Part shown: piece by piece, positions 1-9,395 of the stretch | Layout: each line of letters starts with the position of its first letter | How positions within the stretch are numbered: position 1 is the stretch's first letter | Program-made: the position numbers and the translations under genes | The notes under the pieces: model-generated | The model's input: the letters and a program-made list of their open reading frames with translations, nothing else | What the model was told of the DNA's origin: nothing | The model's database searches: none | Assembly: GCA_022414725.1 (NCBI GenBank) | Contig: CM039467.1 | Coordinates: 17,430,011-17,494,010 of the forward strand | Direction: 5' to 3' | Source: Microglena sp. YARC | Lineage: Eukaryota; Chlorophyta; Chlorophyceae; Chlamydomonadales; Chlamydomonadaceae | DNA length: 64,000 bases

Positions 1-195
1 TAGGGCGTCTACCGCATGCCATGTGTGTTCGTCACCTATTTTGAGTTGCAGGGTGGCACCGGTCTTGAATGTGCCGTCGCCTGACAGACTGAATATCTCA
101 ACGATTTCTCCCATAGGAATGTTGACAAAGGCGCACGGGACATAACTGGGGAACTTCTCACATGCACCGGTGGCATCTGCCCCGATCACGATCAT
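1..195 (-). CDS. N-terminal part of an unrecognised protein, runs off the window
   Basis: On the minus strand an ATG at 195 opens a frame that stays open for 65 codons to the window edge. The protein begins MIVIGADATG and contains alternating hydrophobic strands and a GDEHTWHAVDAL segment; I do not recognise a family. The start is chosen because the ATG lies one base after a copy of the R1 promoter-like motif (197-224), the same arrangement as at 8758. The length of the complete gene is unknown. Confidence 0.55.
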   Translation of the reverse strand, partial: MIVIGADATGACEKFPSYVPCAFVNIPMGEIVEIFSLSGDGTFKTGATLQLKIGDEHTWHAVDAL

Positions 196-196
196 A

Positions 197-224
197 TTGT
201 TCTCAAATAAAGTGGGACACACCT
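197..224 (-). promoter_or_regulatory. R1 motif, candidate promoter
   Basis: Minus strand reads AAGGTGTGTCCCACTTTA followed by TTTGAGAACAAT, then ATG at 195. The same core recurs at 8726-8750 (+), 20733-20760 (+), 49159-49185 (+), 57668-57696 (-) and 59336-59363 (+), each time upstream of an ATG. A promoter is inferred; a transposon end is the alternative. Confidence 0.5.
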
Positions 225-229
225 TATAC

Positions 230-370
230 TCATCCAGACTGCAGATCGTTGCTTTTGGGGCAACGTTGGGGGTGCAGCAGGTTGAAGAGGTTCTCGAAGA
301 TGATATTCCGAGTAGCCTCTTTGGTAAACCGTAATTCATCAGGGAGGAGCTCATTCGGCGGACCTGGCAT
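230..370 (-). CDS. Small unknown protein, 46 aa
   Basis: Minus-strand ORF starting MPGPPNELLPDELRF and ending in PKSNDLQSG. The composition is protein-like and the frame remains open upstream of the ATG, so it may be the end of a longer broken gene. It ends just upstream of the R1 motif that serves the next gene. No family recognised. Confidence 0.3.
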   Translation of the reverse strand: MPGPPNELLPDELRFTKEATRNIIFENLFNLLHPQRCPKSNDLQSG

Positions 371-443
371 CCGAGCCGGGTGATGCAGTGTCTGGACTTT
401 GAGGAAAAAGGTAAAAAAAAAACAGTTGTTCTCGAATAATTAC

Positions 444-1055
444 TTATTCGCGACCCTTGCAATCCTTGAGCAATGACACGATCCTGGGGATTGTGATGAG
501 GAGGCGCTTTTGGCGCTGGATCTCTTTGTGCTCGATGTACTTTCGGTACGTGCGCTGGATCTTGCGCGCCGAGCACCACGATCGCAACCACTGGGACGCT
601 ATGTGCTGTACAAAGTCCCATTCCATATTGACGAATCCATCAGATGACACCCAATCGATCATCTCGTCATCCACCTCAATGAACAGACTGCTTACAATCT
701 TGCGTGTGATGTGAGGGTGATCGGAACAAAAAGGATCGTACGGGAAGACGGCTTCCAAACCAAGAAGCATGCCTTGGAAGCGGGGATCCCATATGATATT
801 GTCCGGCGAGACTGTCATCAGATTGAGGATAAACAGCTTGGCGTGGTTTCCGTCTGTGTAGTCGTTGGCAGTCAATTCTCCGTAGCAGACCTTTTGTATT
901 TCGTTGTCCCACGATTGAATGGCGAGCTTTGCAAGTACCTCCCAAACGCGCGCCATGGGCGGAATGAGTTCTCTTGCGCGATCGCAAAATGGATCCGACG
1001 GAACGCCCGAAGTGTCATTGGCAACATCGTTGTATAATTCAGTAAAGTTTGCCAT
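444..1055 (-). CDS. Hypothetical protein with IQ-like C-terminal helix
   Basis: A 203-aa intact ORF. I recognise no family for the body, which is acidic, rich in Asp, Trp and Phe and apparently globular. Near residues 164-176 the sequence ARKIQRTYRKYI resembles an IQ (calmodulin-binding type) helix, followed by a basic tail. A comparable IQ-like tail is found at the C-terminus of both Trp-rich repeat proteins in this window (38.8 and 56.4 kb), so the segment may be a shared helical module rather than a true calmodulin site. It is co-directional with the gene at 1281-1889. The interval 1056-1280 holds only AT-rich sequence with a possible promoter; nothing else is seen there. Confidence 0.65.
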   Translation of the reverse strand: MANFTELYNDVANDTSGVPSDPFCDRARELIPPMARVWEVLAKLAIQSWDNEIQKVCYGELTANDYTDGNHAKLFILNLMTVSPDNIIWDPRFQGMLLGLEAVFPYDPFCSDHPHITRKIVSSLFIEVDDEMIDWVSSDGFVNMEWDFVQHIASQWLRSWCSARKIQRTYRKYIEHKEIQRQKRLLITIPRIVSLLKDCKGRE

Positions 1056-1280
1056 TGTGTTTGTGGGTATTTGTGGGTGTTTGTGGTGGTTATCGGTTTC
1101 TTTTATGACAATTCAGTCAATTTTTTTTTCACATGCGGCTTTCGCATGCCCCCCATCCGTCCATTCATTCTCACCCACGACACGGCGGCTTTCGAAGCCT
1201 CGTTGGCAATTTCATGCTGCATGGAATTTCTCTGAGCTAAACCCAATCTCCTGACTCTTCAGATACGCTTACTACAAAAA

Positions 1281-1889
1281 CTAAACAGCAATCTGGTCCA
1301 GAACGACGAACATCTTCCTAATCTTCGTCGGCACATACTGAGCGTCGATTGTAGGAGATGCTGCGCGTAGCGCATTCGCGTCTGGCTCCCCTACCATACT
1401 TATTATGTTCTCTATCACGTCAGGTGGAATTGATGACAATAGGGTTGGGTCCAACTGTCTGGCAAGACAAGTGGTTTCGTTTGGGCAGAAGCGGATCACG
1501 GAATCGCCCACAACAGCGTCGGATGCAATGATGCGGGTTAGTCTCCTTTCTAATACATTCCACTCCACATAAATCTCAACAATGCATGCCCTCCGTCTAG
1601 GTCCATCCTTATTGTTCTCCCATGCTCGCATGTGCTCCAACAGTGTCAGTCTCCTCATAAGCGCACAGACGAGTCCGTTGAGATTGCATTTGCGGATATG
1701 AATATTCTCATGCCACATTTTTTGAGGGTCTAAGGGTATGCTATCGTCATTGACGTACACCTCTAACGCATTGCGTTGTAGAAACAAAACCTGCAAACTG
1801 TCAGGAAATCCAAACAATTGACGCACATCGGCATACCTTGCACATTGCACTCCAATGTTCAACGATTTAAAACCCACCTTGAAAGGCAT
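1281..1889 (-). CDS. Hypothetical protein with F-box-like C-terminal segment
   Basis: A 202-aa intact ORF starting MPFKVGFKSLNIG. The N-terminal 140 residues are unrecognised, with LQVLFLQRNALEVYVNDD reading like beta strands. Around residues 150-175 the sequence LLSSIPPDVIENIISMVG followed by EPDANALRAAS is similar to an F-box helix pair (LPxDVxxxIxxxL then a helix), but it sits at the C-terminus instead of the usual N-terminus. F-box proteins recruit substrates to SCF ubiquitin ligases and are common in giant viruses. The role here is an inference only. The gene precedes 444-1055 on the same strand. Confidence 0.6.
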   Translation of the reverse strand: MPFKVGFKSLNIGVQCARYADVRQLFGFPDSLQVLFLQRNALEVYVNDDSIPLDPQKMWHENIHIRKCNLNGLVCALMRRLTLLEHMRAWENNKDGPRRRACIVEIYVEWNVLERRLTRIIASDAVVGDSVIRFCPNETTCLARQLDPTLLSSIPPDVIENIISMVGEPDANALRAASPTIDAQYVPTKIRKMFVVLDQIAV

Positions 1890-2258
1890 ACTTGATTATA
1901 CATGCACAGCTTTTTACTCCTTATGTTGAGCAGTCGTCAGTACCAACATCCATGAGTCATTCCTCGAATCCGCGATTCATCTTTCATTAAATACCGTCTC
2001 AAGCAGGCGTCTGCTTAACAAACTATTACGGGATCATGAAAGGGAATCGCGGGACCCACGGAGTGGGGCAGGGGAATTCAGCTGCGGACTCGCGAAAACA
2101 CGTGTCCTAGGATCTGACTTGTCAATCCATCGGAGGAGGACACACGCAAACGGCGGAACACTGCCGAATGTATCGGAGGACGCACGCAAACGGCAGATGG
2201 ACAACATACTGTAACATTATTCACCGGTCTGAGTGTAACAGTGTCAAAAAGTGCCCGG
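1890..2258. other. Non-coding spacer with R5 repeat and a small hairpin
   Basis: No gene seen. Holds the hairpin AAGCAGGCGTCTGCTT (about 1993-2009), the same stem as in the 271-bp tandem unit (loop GCTT there), and an R5 repeat copy at 2040-2092 (GGAATCGCGGGACC... rich in the palindrome-like CCACGGAGTGGGGC). Copies of R5 lie at 10450-10503 and, inverted, at 59255-59312. Around 2130-2200 a CGGAGGACACACGCAAACGG phrase occurs twice and again, inverted, at 61160-61205 and 46295-46315. Confidence 0.6.
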
Positions 2259-2522
2259 TTAAAATCTCGAATTTAGCGCAACCGCCGCACAGGTCAATGT
2301 CCTAACACCGCACCTGTGCTCCAGCGCCCGCACTGCGTCGCGCACGTCGTTGATCTGTTGGTGCATGTGCATGTTGGCTGCGATGAGCTCAGCGCGCATA
2401 TCATTAATGTCGTTCAAATGTTGATGCATGCGTTGCATGATGCGGAGCTCGCATGCAACGAACTGCTCTTGGGTGACGTAGAAGGGTAGTTGGTTTTGCA
2501 GGGGGGGCGGCTCCATGTTCAT
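2259..2522 (-). CDS. Small coiled-coil protein, 87 aa
   Basis: Intact ORF beginning MNMEPPPLQNQLPFYV. Residues 20-70 form a His/Met-rich amphipathic helix (MQRMHQHLNDINDMRAEL) that would make a coiled coil. No enzyme motif. Similar Met/His/Gln-rich coiled-coil small proteins are common in giant viruses but I cannot assign a family. A short, low-complexity ORF, so real expression is uncertain. Confidence 0.45.
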   Translation of the reverse strand: MNMEPPPLQNQLPFYVTQEQFVACELRIMQRMHQHLNDINDMRAELIAANMHMHQQINDVRDAVRALEHRCGVRTLTCAAVALNSRF

Positions 2523-2910
2523 GTCCCTAAAGGCGCAGCAGACAAGGAAACGCTATACATAAACGTACAGAGACAAAGTGCTGACGATTGAATGCAATCT
2601 CATGCATCTCACCTCAATGCATATCATCTCAATGTCAAAGCAATCCAAAGAATCCATGCACGCCGGCGGCTCCTCGTCCAGACTCATCACGCACACGCAC
2701 GGAACTGATGCGGCGGCGGCGGCTTATCGCTCAGCCCCATCACGCACGGCAGAGGCAGCGTGTAGTCCATCCTTATCACACATCATGCCACGCGGCGGCT
2801 TGAGAAGGTTGCAACACTGGAAATCGATCGTCATTGATTGGAGCATAACAACAATGCGGCGGATTATTATTAATTCGCGGGTACCGGATTAGATTTGAGA
2901 GTAGGAGCAC
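2523..2910. other. Spacer, no supported gene
   Basis: Contains runs of ATCTCA/CATCTC and GGCGGC simple sequence. A 104-codon frame on the plus strand looks like low-complexity sequence rather than protein. Confidence 0.5.
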
Positions 2911-3703
2911 ATGATGGCGTCCGTGAAGACTCGTCGCGCCTTGTTCATTTTTCCAAGTTACTACGTAGACGGGTTGGGATTCGTGCTTATGCACACATTG
3001 CAAGAGTGTGGTACGCTGCCAAGGGACTTGAAGGGGTACAGATGTGGCGGAGCCATGAAGGACCATGATGTTTTTGTCAACAAGGTTTTGGGTTCTGGTA
3101 TGGAGATCAATGTTCTCGAAGGCACCGTGTGCCGGAGGACCGTCATGGACCAATTGGCTTGGTTGTTGGAGCCCTCAGTGGACGTTGCTCTTTTGTTATT
3201 CTGTGGGCTTGGCATGAATGAGGGGTCGCCACGTCACGGTACATTGGTATGTTCTTACAAACAGCTGGTGTCAGCTAAGGCCATCGATGCGGTGGTGGCA
3301 GCTCAACGTTTTTGTGGCACACTCATCCGCGTGCTCAACATGTGCGAAGAAAATGCCATTGCCCCCGGCCCTGGGTCTGCCGTTCCAGCACGGAAGATCT
3401 CTGCTTGACGCATCAAGAGCAGATCATGATGCACAGTTCCATCTCGTTGCACACAAGGACGTGATGTTGTTGGCAACTGGGACTTTTGAAGAAACGGCAG
3501 GTGGCAAGGCAGGCACACACTTCATCGCTGCCCTGGGCAGAATGTTTGACGCAGAGTCGATCTTAACCTACGAGCGCCTTGATGAGCTCTTGCAGAGGCA
3601 CTGGCCTGGTGGCAGTGGGAGGGCACTGTTGTATCCTGCAAGGTTGAAAGGGATCTTCGGATGGCCGGCTAATGGTTCACAGGTGAGTGGCGATTCTGCT
3701 TGA
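2911..3703 (+). CDS. Caspase-like (C14 family) protein A, one frameshift, catalytic His replaced
   Basis: Frame one (2911-3408) and frame two (to 3703) join near 3370-3380. Seen: RRALFIFPSYYV near the N-terminus, like the first strand of caspase/metacaspase p20 domains; VALLLFCGLGMNEGS at the position of the [FS]GHG motif; LNMCEE at the position of the catalytic-Cys loop; and in the second frame VMLLATGTFEETAGGKAGTHF, like the p10-type segment that ends in GGxFT. The paralogue at 21788-22397 has CGHG where this one has CGLG, so the catalytic His is changed to Leu by a single base here. Caspase-like proteases act in protein processing or cell-death control; this copy may be inactive. Family assignment is by motif order and by the two paralogues, not by a search. 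The start is the first ATG of an ATGATG pair. Confidence 0.55.
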
Positions 3704-3718
3704 CAATATGTGGGTATT

Positions 3719-5373
3719 TACATGGAATCGTTTTCACCCCATAATATAGGGACCCTGTCCCAGACAAGGTCCTTTGTTAAAGGGAAACTAAACAAGGTCA
3801 TCCAAAGAAAACCGAATGGTCCCAAGCAGGCTTCTGCTTGACAATAATTGTATTTACATGGAATCGTTTTCACCTCATGACACATATACACTAATACACA
3901 ATTTTTAAGGATATTAGAATAGTAATATAGGGACCTAGTCCTAGACAAGGCCCTTTGTTAAAGGGGGGCTAAACAAGGTTTTGTAAATTTGTGTGTTTTT
4001 GTGTTTCCGTGTTTTGAATGAACCACCGCATCTTACGCAATCGCATTTACGGTAGGTCCGTAGGACTGTCATCCAAAGAAAACCGAATGGTCCCAAGCAG
4101 GCTTCTGCTTGACAATAATTGTATTTACATGGAATCGTTTTCACCTCATAACACACATACACTAATACACAATTTTTAAGGATATTAGAATAGTAATATA
4201 GGGACCTAGTCCTAGACAAGGCCCTTTGTTAAAGGGGGGCTAAACAAGGTTTTGTAAATTTGTGTGTTTTTGTGTTTCCGTGTTTTGAATGAACCACCGC
4301 ATCTTACGCAATCGCATTTACGGTAGGTCCGTAGGACTGTCATCCAAAGAAAACCGAATGGTCCCAAGCAGGCTTCTGCTTGACAATAATTGTATTTACA
4401 TGGAATCGTTTTCACCTTATAACACACATACACTAATACACAATTTTTTAAGGATATTAGAATAGTAATATAGGACCTAGTCCTAGACAAGGCCCTTTGT
4501 TAAAGGGGGGCTAAACAAGGTTTTGTAAATTTGTGTGTTTTTGTGTTTCCGTGTTTTGAATGAACCACCGCATCTTACGCAATCGCATTTACGGTAGGTC
4601 CGTAGGACTGTCATCCAAAGAAAACCGAATGGTCCCAAGCAGGCTTCTGCTTGACAATATTGTATTTACATGGAATCGTTTTTCACCTCATAACACACAT
4701 ACACTAATACACAATTTTTAAGGATATTAGAATAGTAATATAGGGACCTAGTCCTAGACAAGGCCCTTTGTTAAAGGGGGGCTAAACAAGGTTTTGTAAA
4801 TTTGTGTTTTTTTTGTGTTTCCGTGTTTTGAATGAACCACCGCATCTTACGCAATCGCATTTACGGTAGGTCCGTAGGACTGTCATCCAAAGAAAACCGA
4901 ATGGTCCCAAGCAGGCTTCTGCTTGACAATAATTGTATTTACATGGAATCGTTTTCACCTCATAACACACATACACTAATACACAATTTTTAAGGATATT
5001 AGAATAGTAATATAGGGACCTAGTCCTAGACAAGGCCCTTTGTTAAAGGGGGGCTAAACAAGGTTTTGTAAATTTGTGTTTTTTTGTGTTTCCGTGTTTT
5101 GAATGAACCACCGCATCTTACGCAATCGCATTTACGGTAGGTCCGTAGGACTGTCATCCAAAGAAAACCGAATGGTCCCAAGCAGGCTTCTGCTTGACAA
5201 TAATTGTATTTACATGGAATCGTTTTCACCTCATAACACACATACACTAATACACAATTTTTAAGGATATTAGAATAGTAATATAGGGACCTAGTCCTAG
5301 ACAAGGCCCTTTGTTAAAGGGGGGCTAAACAAGGTTTTGTAAATTTGTGTGTTTTTGTGTTTCCGTGTTTTGA
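3719..5373. repeat. Tandem array of a 271-bp unit, about 5.7 copies plus a short leading copy
   Basis: The phrase CTTCTGCTTGACAATA recurs at 3831, 4102, 4373, 4644, 4916 and 5187, giving a period of 271-272 bp. Units are nearly identical; differences are mainly in homopolymers. A shorter, internally deleted copy leads the array (3719-3830). Each unit contains the hairpins AAGCAGGCTTCTGCTT and CCCTTTGTTAAAGGG. Each full unit also holds a minus-strand ORF of 83-92 codons, but 271 is not a multiple of three and the ORFs overlap end to start, so coding is doubtful. A diverged partial unit lies at 8221-8333. Confidence 0.95.
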
Positions 5374-5452
5374 ATTAGCCGTCGTTTGATACATGCGCAG
5401 CTCAAGCGGTACCCCTCAAAAAAAAATGTTTCATGAGATTTGAGTTTTTGAA

Positions 5453-5793
5453 TTAATTGTTACAGTCGGGGCAGGCAGGGGTATGCAGGAGTGTCCGTTT
5501 ATCGATATTGTTCCGGAGAATGCTGGCTATGTCCCTTATGGATATGTTGCGATCCTTCTGGTATTGTGCGATTTTCTTCTTGTCACGTATTCCGTATGTG
5601 GGTCCTTTGGGGTCGAAATGGATGGTGTCTCGGATGCACTTCATGATAAGATCGTGCGTGTTTCAGTGGACACATGGTCTTCCTGCAGGATGCGTTTGAT
5701 TTCTTCGTTTATTCTGATGTACTTGATTTTGGACATGGCAGCCTGTCCGGGTACGACGACCGAGGATGTGGCTGGAGAAGAAGTAGTGGCCAT
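5453..5793 (-). CDS. Small basic protein, one frameshift
   Basis: An ATG at 5793 begins MATTSSPATSSVVVPG, continuing through MSKIKYIRINEEIKRIL; after a one-base shift near 5645 the frame continues MKCIRDTIHFDPKG and ends in TPACPDCNN. Total about 113 aa. Predicted helical and lysine/isoleucine-rich, with a flexible Ser/Thr N-terminus. I recognise no family. It lies immediately downstream of the polymerase/helicase gene on the same strand, so it may be co-expressed. Confidence 0.5.
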
Positions 5794-5847
5794 TTATCTG
5801 ATGGATCAACGGATTGATTACTAATACTAAAGGTAACGCTTTTGCTT

Positions 5848-8284
5848 TTATGGTTCGGAATCAGGGGTGAAGAAGACAAGATTCTTGAAACCTCGACCAC
5901 CCCTCACACCGGCGACGCTGCAGTTAGTGTCAGGAATAGCCCCCATTTTCTCGAGTCTTGTTTGCAGAGTCTTTTTGTTCATTTTGAAATCCCGGGCAAA
6001 TGCATTGATATCCTTCAGAAGAACGATGTCTGTAGCGGAGTCTGTGACTGAAAAGTACTGATTGACGAGCACAAGCTCGTCGCCCTCATCTACTCGGAGT
6101 CTGTAGGTTTCACGCTGCACGTCAGAAGACATTTGCACGGGAGAGGAGCGGTGAGCGTCGAGAACGAGCCACGTGAAGGCATCGATCACGTCAGCTCGAC
6201 CGCAGTATACCTTCATGCTTGGATCGCTCTCTCTGTAGAATGGAAGCCAAGGGATGCTACCGCCCTGCCCCGGAGTCACGAACTTGAACGGGAATTCGAA
6301 AACGATCGCCTGTTCGAGAACGTCCACTGCAGAAATTTGAGGCATCTCGTTCAGATTCATGAACAGACGTGATGCCGTACGGACTTCTCTTTCGTTTTCG
6401 TAGTTTCTTCTAGCCTTGATGACGTCCCCACCAGACTGAAACTTTTTTATCAGACCCCCGTCGAGCTTGACTCGAGAGTTACCCGCGTCGATCTTGACTT
6501 CGTTGGTGTAAGTCTGACGGGAGAACTCACAGTCGATCACCCATGACTGAGCTTTGACGTCCGTTGCACTGGCGTTCAGCATGAGCTGAGAAGAATCGAT
6601 AGTGTTCACATACGGACCGAATGCGTTCTGGTTGATCGTCTGAAGCAGACCCTTACCAGAGTTCCTCTCACCGATCATGACAGCCCAGTTCTTGTCCTTG
6701 TACTCACCGGCCATTGCGCGGGCGATCATCTGAAGGTACGTGTCAACCTTGCCGGCAGTGCCCAACGTGCTCTTCAGAAGCTTATCCATGACGTCCTGTA
6801 AAACGTCGGGGGAGGGGCGACAGGAGGGGAAGTCACGGTTCACACAGAGCTCCTGGAGGGGGATCACATCTGGTTTGCCTTCATATGGGGTGAACGATTT
6901 GTCAAGGAAGTCGTACACACCCGTTGTTGAAGCAGATCACGCCGATGTTCGACTCCCATATCTTGTCTCTGAACGAGTTGTCCTTAGGGGCGAAGTGACG
7001 GATGTTCTTAGCGATCGCAGTGGACTTGGATATGATGCAGCTGTATTTTCTAGCGTTACCACCGTCGTCGATGAATTTGATGTTCGAGCTCATGCAAGCT
7101 TGGAAAACAAAAGATTCAACGTCATCCTTGTTGCTCGTCCACTTACCGTACTCTTTCACGAACAACGTGTTGTTGCATTTAAGGATGGTACCCTCCAGGT
7201 CCTGCAACACAAGATGAATGGCAGAATCCTCGCCTCCAACGTGCCTGAGAGGTTTGAAGCTAGAATTGTACTCCGCGAGGGGGACGTCCAGCATTTCGCA
7301 AGTCATGTCTTTAATCTTCACGAGTATACGATAACCAGTTCGATCAAAGATGTAATGCGATATGTCTTGCAGCATCTCCGCCGTTATTCCACCGGACTCT
7401 ATGTCAACCTTCTTCTCAACCATTGCTCCGTCAAACATCAGTACGCCCACCACAAAGTGGTGCTGGTGCAGGTAATCCTTCATGGACATCAAGCACTCGT
7501 TCTCTATATCACACAACATGATGTTTAGAGCAGACGCACGCGTTGTTACCATCTTTTTTTAGCGATATCCATGTACGCGTTCGAGGGGCCCGTAGGACCC
7601 AACAGGTCGGCGGATATTTGTTTTTTATCTCATTGTAAAACTTGCCCAGCCACTGGGAAGAGTAATTTTCGACAACGGCCTTATGCCCACCGTTGAGGAC
7701 AGACAACACGGCCAACTTACTGCATGCATAATCACCAGAAATGGTCTGCAACACATCGGCTCTGTGGTTGCAGTAATGCTGCAACAGGGGGCATGGGATA
7801 CCGACGCGATGGCACTTCTGAGACAGCAACGAAGGGTGGCAGTTCACGAAATCCAGGTCCACGTAAAAGGGGTGAGCGATGGCGTTCCTGATCTCTCTGG
7901 CGATATACTGCATGGACACACCACGTTTGGCAAACAGTCGGCCATGTCCATGGGGCTGCTTAGAATACTTAACAGTCACAACCTCGCCATCGGCCGCAGC
8001 AAATGTAACGCTCAAACCAGATTGTACATGCAAGACTTGTCTGTGTCGGGGCGGAAATTCCAAGAGTCCCAGTGGGACAAGATGTACTTCAGAGCCCCAA
8101 CAGAAAACTTCTCGCTCAAAACAATGTCGGACATTAGAATGTGAGTCTGTGATGATACAGTCAAACAGCATGTTCTCATTATACTTGTTGTAAATTGTTC
8201 TTCGAACCAAACCAAGTTTAGTAAATTGGCGTGTTTTTGTGTTTCCGTGTTTTGCATTAGCCACCGCATCTTACGCAATCGCAT
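5848..8284 (-). CDS. Replication protein: polymerase-like domain plus SF3 (D5-type) helicase, several frameshifts
   Basis: Frames 8284-8012, 8264-7509, 7552-6902 and 6918-5848 read as one protein. In order: YVDLDFVNCHPSLL, similar to the metal-binding motif A of virophage/transposon-type TV-Pol (family A-like) polymerases; VLMFDGAMV, similar to motif C; then a helicase domain with Walker A GERNSGKG (residues 83-90 of the last frame), Walker B SWVIDCE (about 125-131) and the SF3 motif C region LFMNLNEMP (about 185-193). SF3 helicases unwind DNA at viral origins, and TV-Pol is fused to them in virophages and related elements. The D5-type assignment of the helicase is firm; the polymerase-like part is inference. 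The 5' end overlaps a partial copy of the 271-bp repeat (8221-8333), so the natural N-terminus is probably lost. Confidence 0.7.
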
Positions 8285-8333
8285 TCACGGTAGGTACTGG
8301 GGTCATCCAAAGAAACCGCACGATCACAAGCAG
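8221..8333. repeat. Partial, diverged copy of the 271-bp unit
   Basis: Shares GTGTTTTTGTGTTTCCGTG, CCACCGCATCTTACGCAAT and CATCCAAAGAAA...AAGCAGGCT with the array at 3719-5373. It sits on the first codons of the helicase-gene frames. Confidence 0.85.
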
Positions 8334-8725
8334 GCTCTATTTGTTTCTGAAGGGGGAGCGCGGGCAATTGGATTCATTTTGATGACTCGCGTACACCATT
8401 CACTGTAACGCTTGGGCTTCTCACTGTAACACTTGGGCTTCTCACCTTACATCAGGCAGAGGCCTCAATCAAGCACCCTTTGTTCATGCTTCAAGTACTT
8501 TGGCTGCAGTCTGAGAGAGTTGGACAATTATTTTGACATGGCAGACCACAAGACGACGACTGACTGACCAAGACGTCTTCAGACGATCACCGCGCACAAA
8601 ATCATCTTATATCAAACGGTGGAACGATGTCGATACTCTTGGGGGAGCACTTATTGGATGGATTCGATGATGATTGGTGTCTCCTTGGTGGATTGGATGT
8701 GACGGCCTCGTCCATCATTATAAAG
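8334..8725. other. Spacer with two minisatellite units
   Basis: CACTGTAACACTTGGGCTTCTC occurs twice at about 8402-8445; the same unit is amplified at 19665-19945. No gene seen. Confidence 0.6.
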
Positions 8726-8750
8726 GGTGTCCCACTTTATTTGAGAATAA
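8726..8750 (+). promoter_or_regulatory. R1 motif, candidate promoter
   Basis: GGTGTCCCACTTTATTTG then AGAATAA, 7 bases before the ATG at 8758. The same core precedes the start at 195 on the other strand. Confidence 0.55.
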
Positions 8751-8757
8751 CTATAGA

Positions 8758-9102
8758 ATGTCAGATTACGCTTCGGACATCACTGTGTCGGGTACGTCCG
8801 ACTTGATTTGCACTGGGGTCCAAGATGTTCATCTTGATACAATTGAAAAGCAAAAAACATTGGAATTGGCCCGCCTCATGAGAGGCCTCGTGCCTGAATG
8901 GGGTAGTGATTACATCGAACGATACATTCCTAACGAGCTCCAGTGCCAGTTGCACAACAAGAGAACATGGATGGATGAAGATGGATTCTGGTGGGGATTT
9001 GACAAAGTCTGTGCTAGGAAGTATAAGCAGACTAACGTCATTATTGTGCTACGAAGTATCACGGACTTGGGACACATGAACATAAAGTACTGGTCACTCT
9101 AA
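8758..9102 (+). CDS. Hypothetical protein, 114 aa
   Basis: The frame is open from 8674, but the start at 8758 (MSDYASDITVSG) is preferred because the R1 motif lies just upstream and overlaps the earlier codons. The C-terminal half is rich in aromatics (WMDEDGFWWGFDKVCARK, then VIIVLRSITDLGH). No family recognised. The region after it (9103-9395) has no gene. Confidence 0.6.
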   Translation: MSDYASDITVSGTSDLICTGVQDVHLDTIEKQKTLELARLMRGLVPEWGSDYIERYIPNELQCQLHNKRTWMDEDGFWWGFDKVCARKYKQTNVIIVLRSITDLGHMNIKYWSL

Positions 9103-9395
9103 ATAATTCGGTACAAGTGGTGTGGGAAGACGATTTATGGTGATTCTGATGCTCTTTGAATCATACGGGACATTGCATGTTTTGCAAGGCAGCCAATGGC
9201 CCAAATAGCAATGGGGTACTCAAAGAACAGCAGTAGCAACCACAGTGAATGCGGTTGCGTAAGACTCAATGCGGCTTTAATCGACGACAAGTGTTTCGTG
9301 TGCGTTTCTAAAAAACGAGTCTAAACAACGCAACATCCATACCTGATAAAAACCATTGAGCGATTGCGCGAAGAAAAAGAGTATTCATCGACGCG

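Noticed and set aside
3941..5304. Five nearly identical 83-92 codon minus-strand ORFs in the 271-bp array
   Set aside because: They are translations of the repeat; the unit length is not a multiple of three, the ORFs overlap each other and nothing in them looks like a protein domain.
3719..5373. CRISPR array
   Set aside because: There is no spacer-repeat alternation: whole 271-bp units repeat without unique spacers, and no cas genes are present.
6133..7528. Plus-strand ORFs of 79-262 codons across the helicase gene
   Set aside because: Shadow frames; the helicase motifs are on the minus strand.
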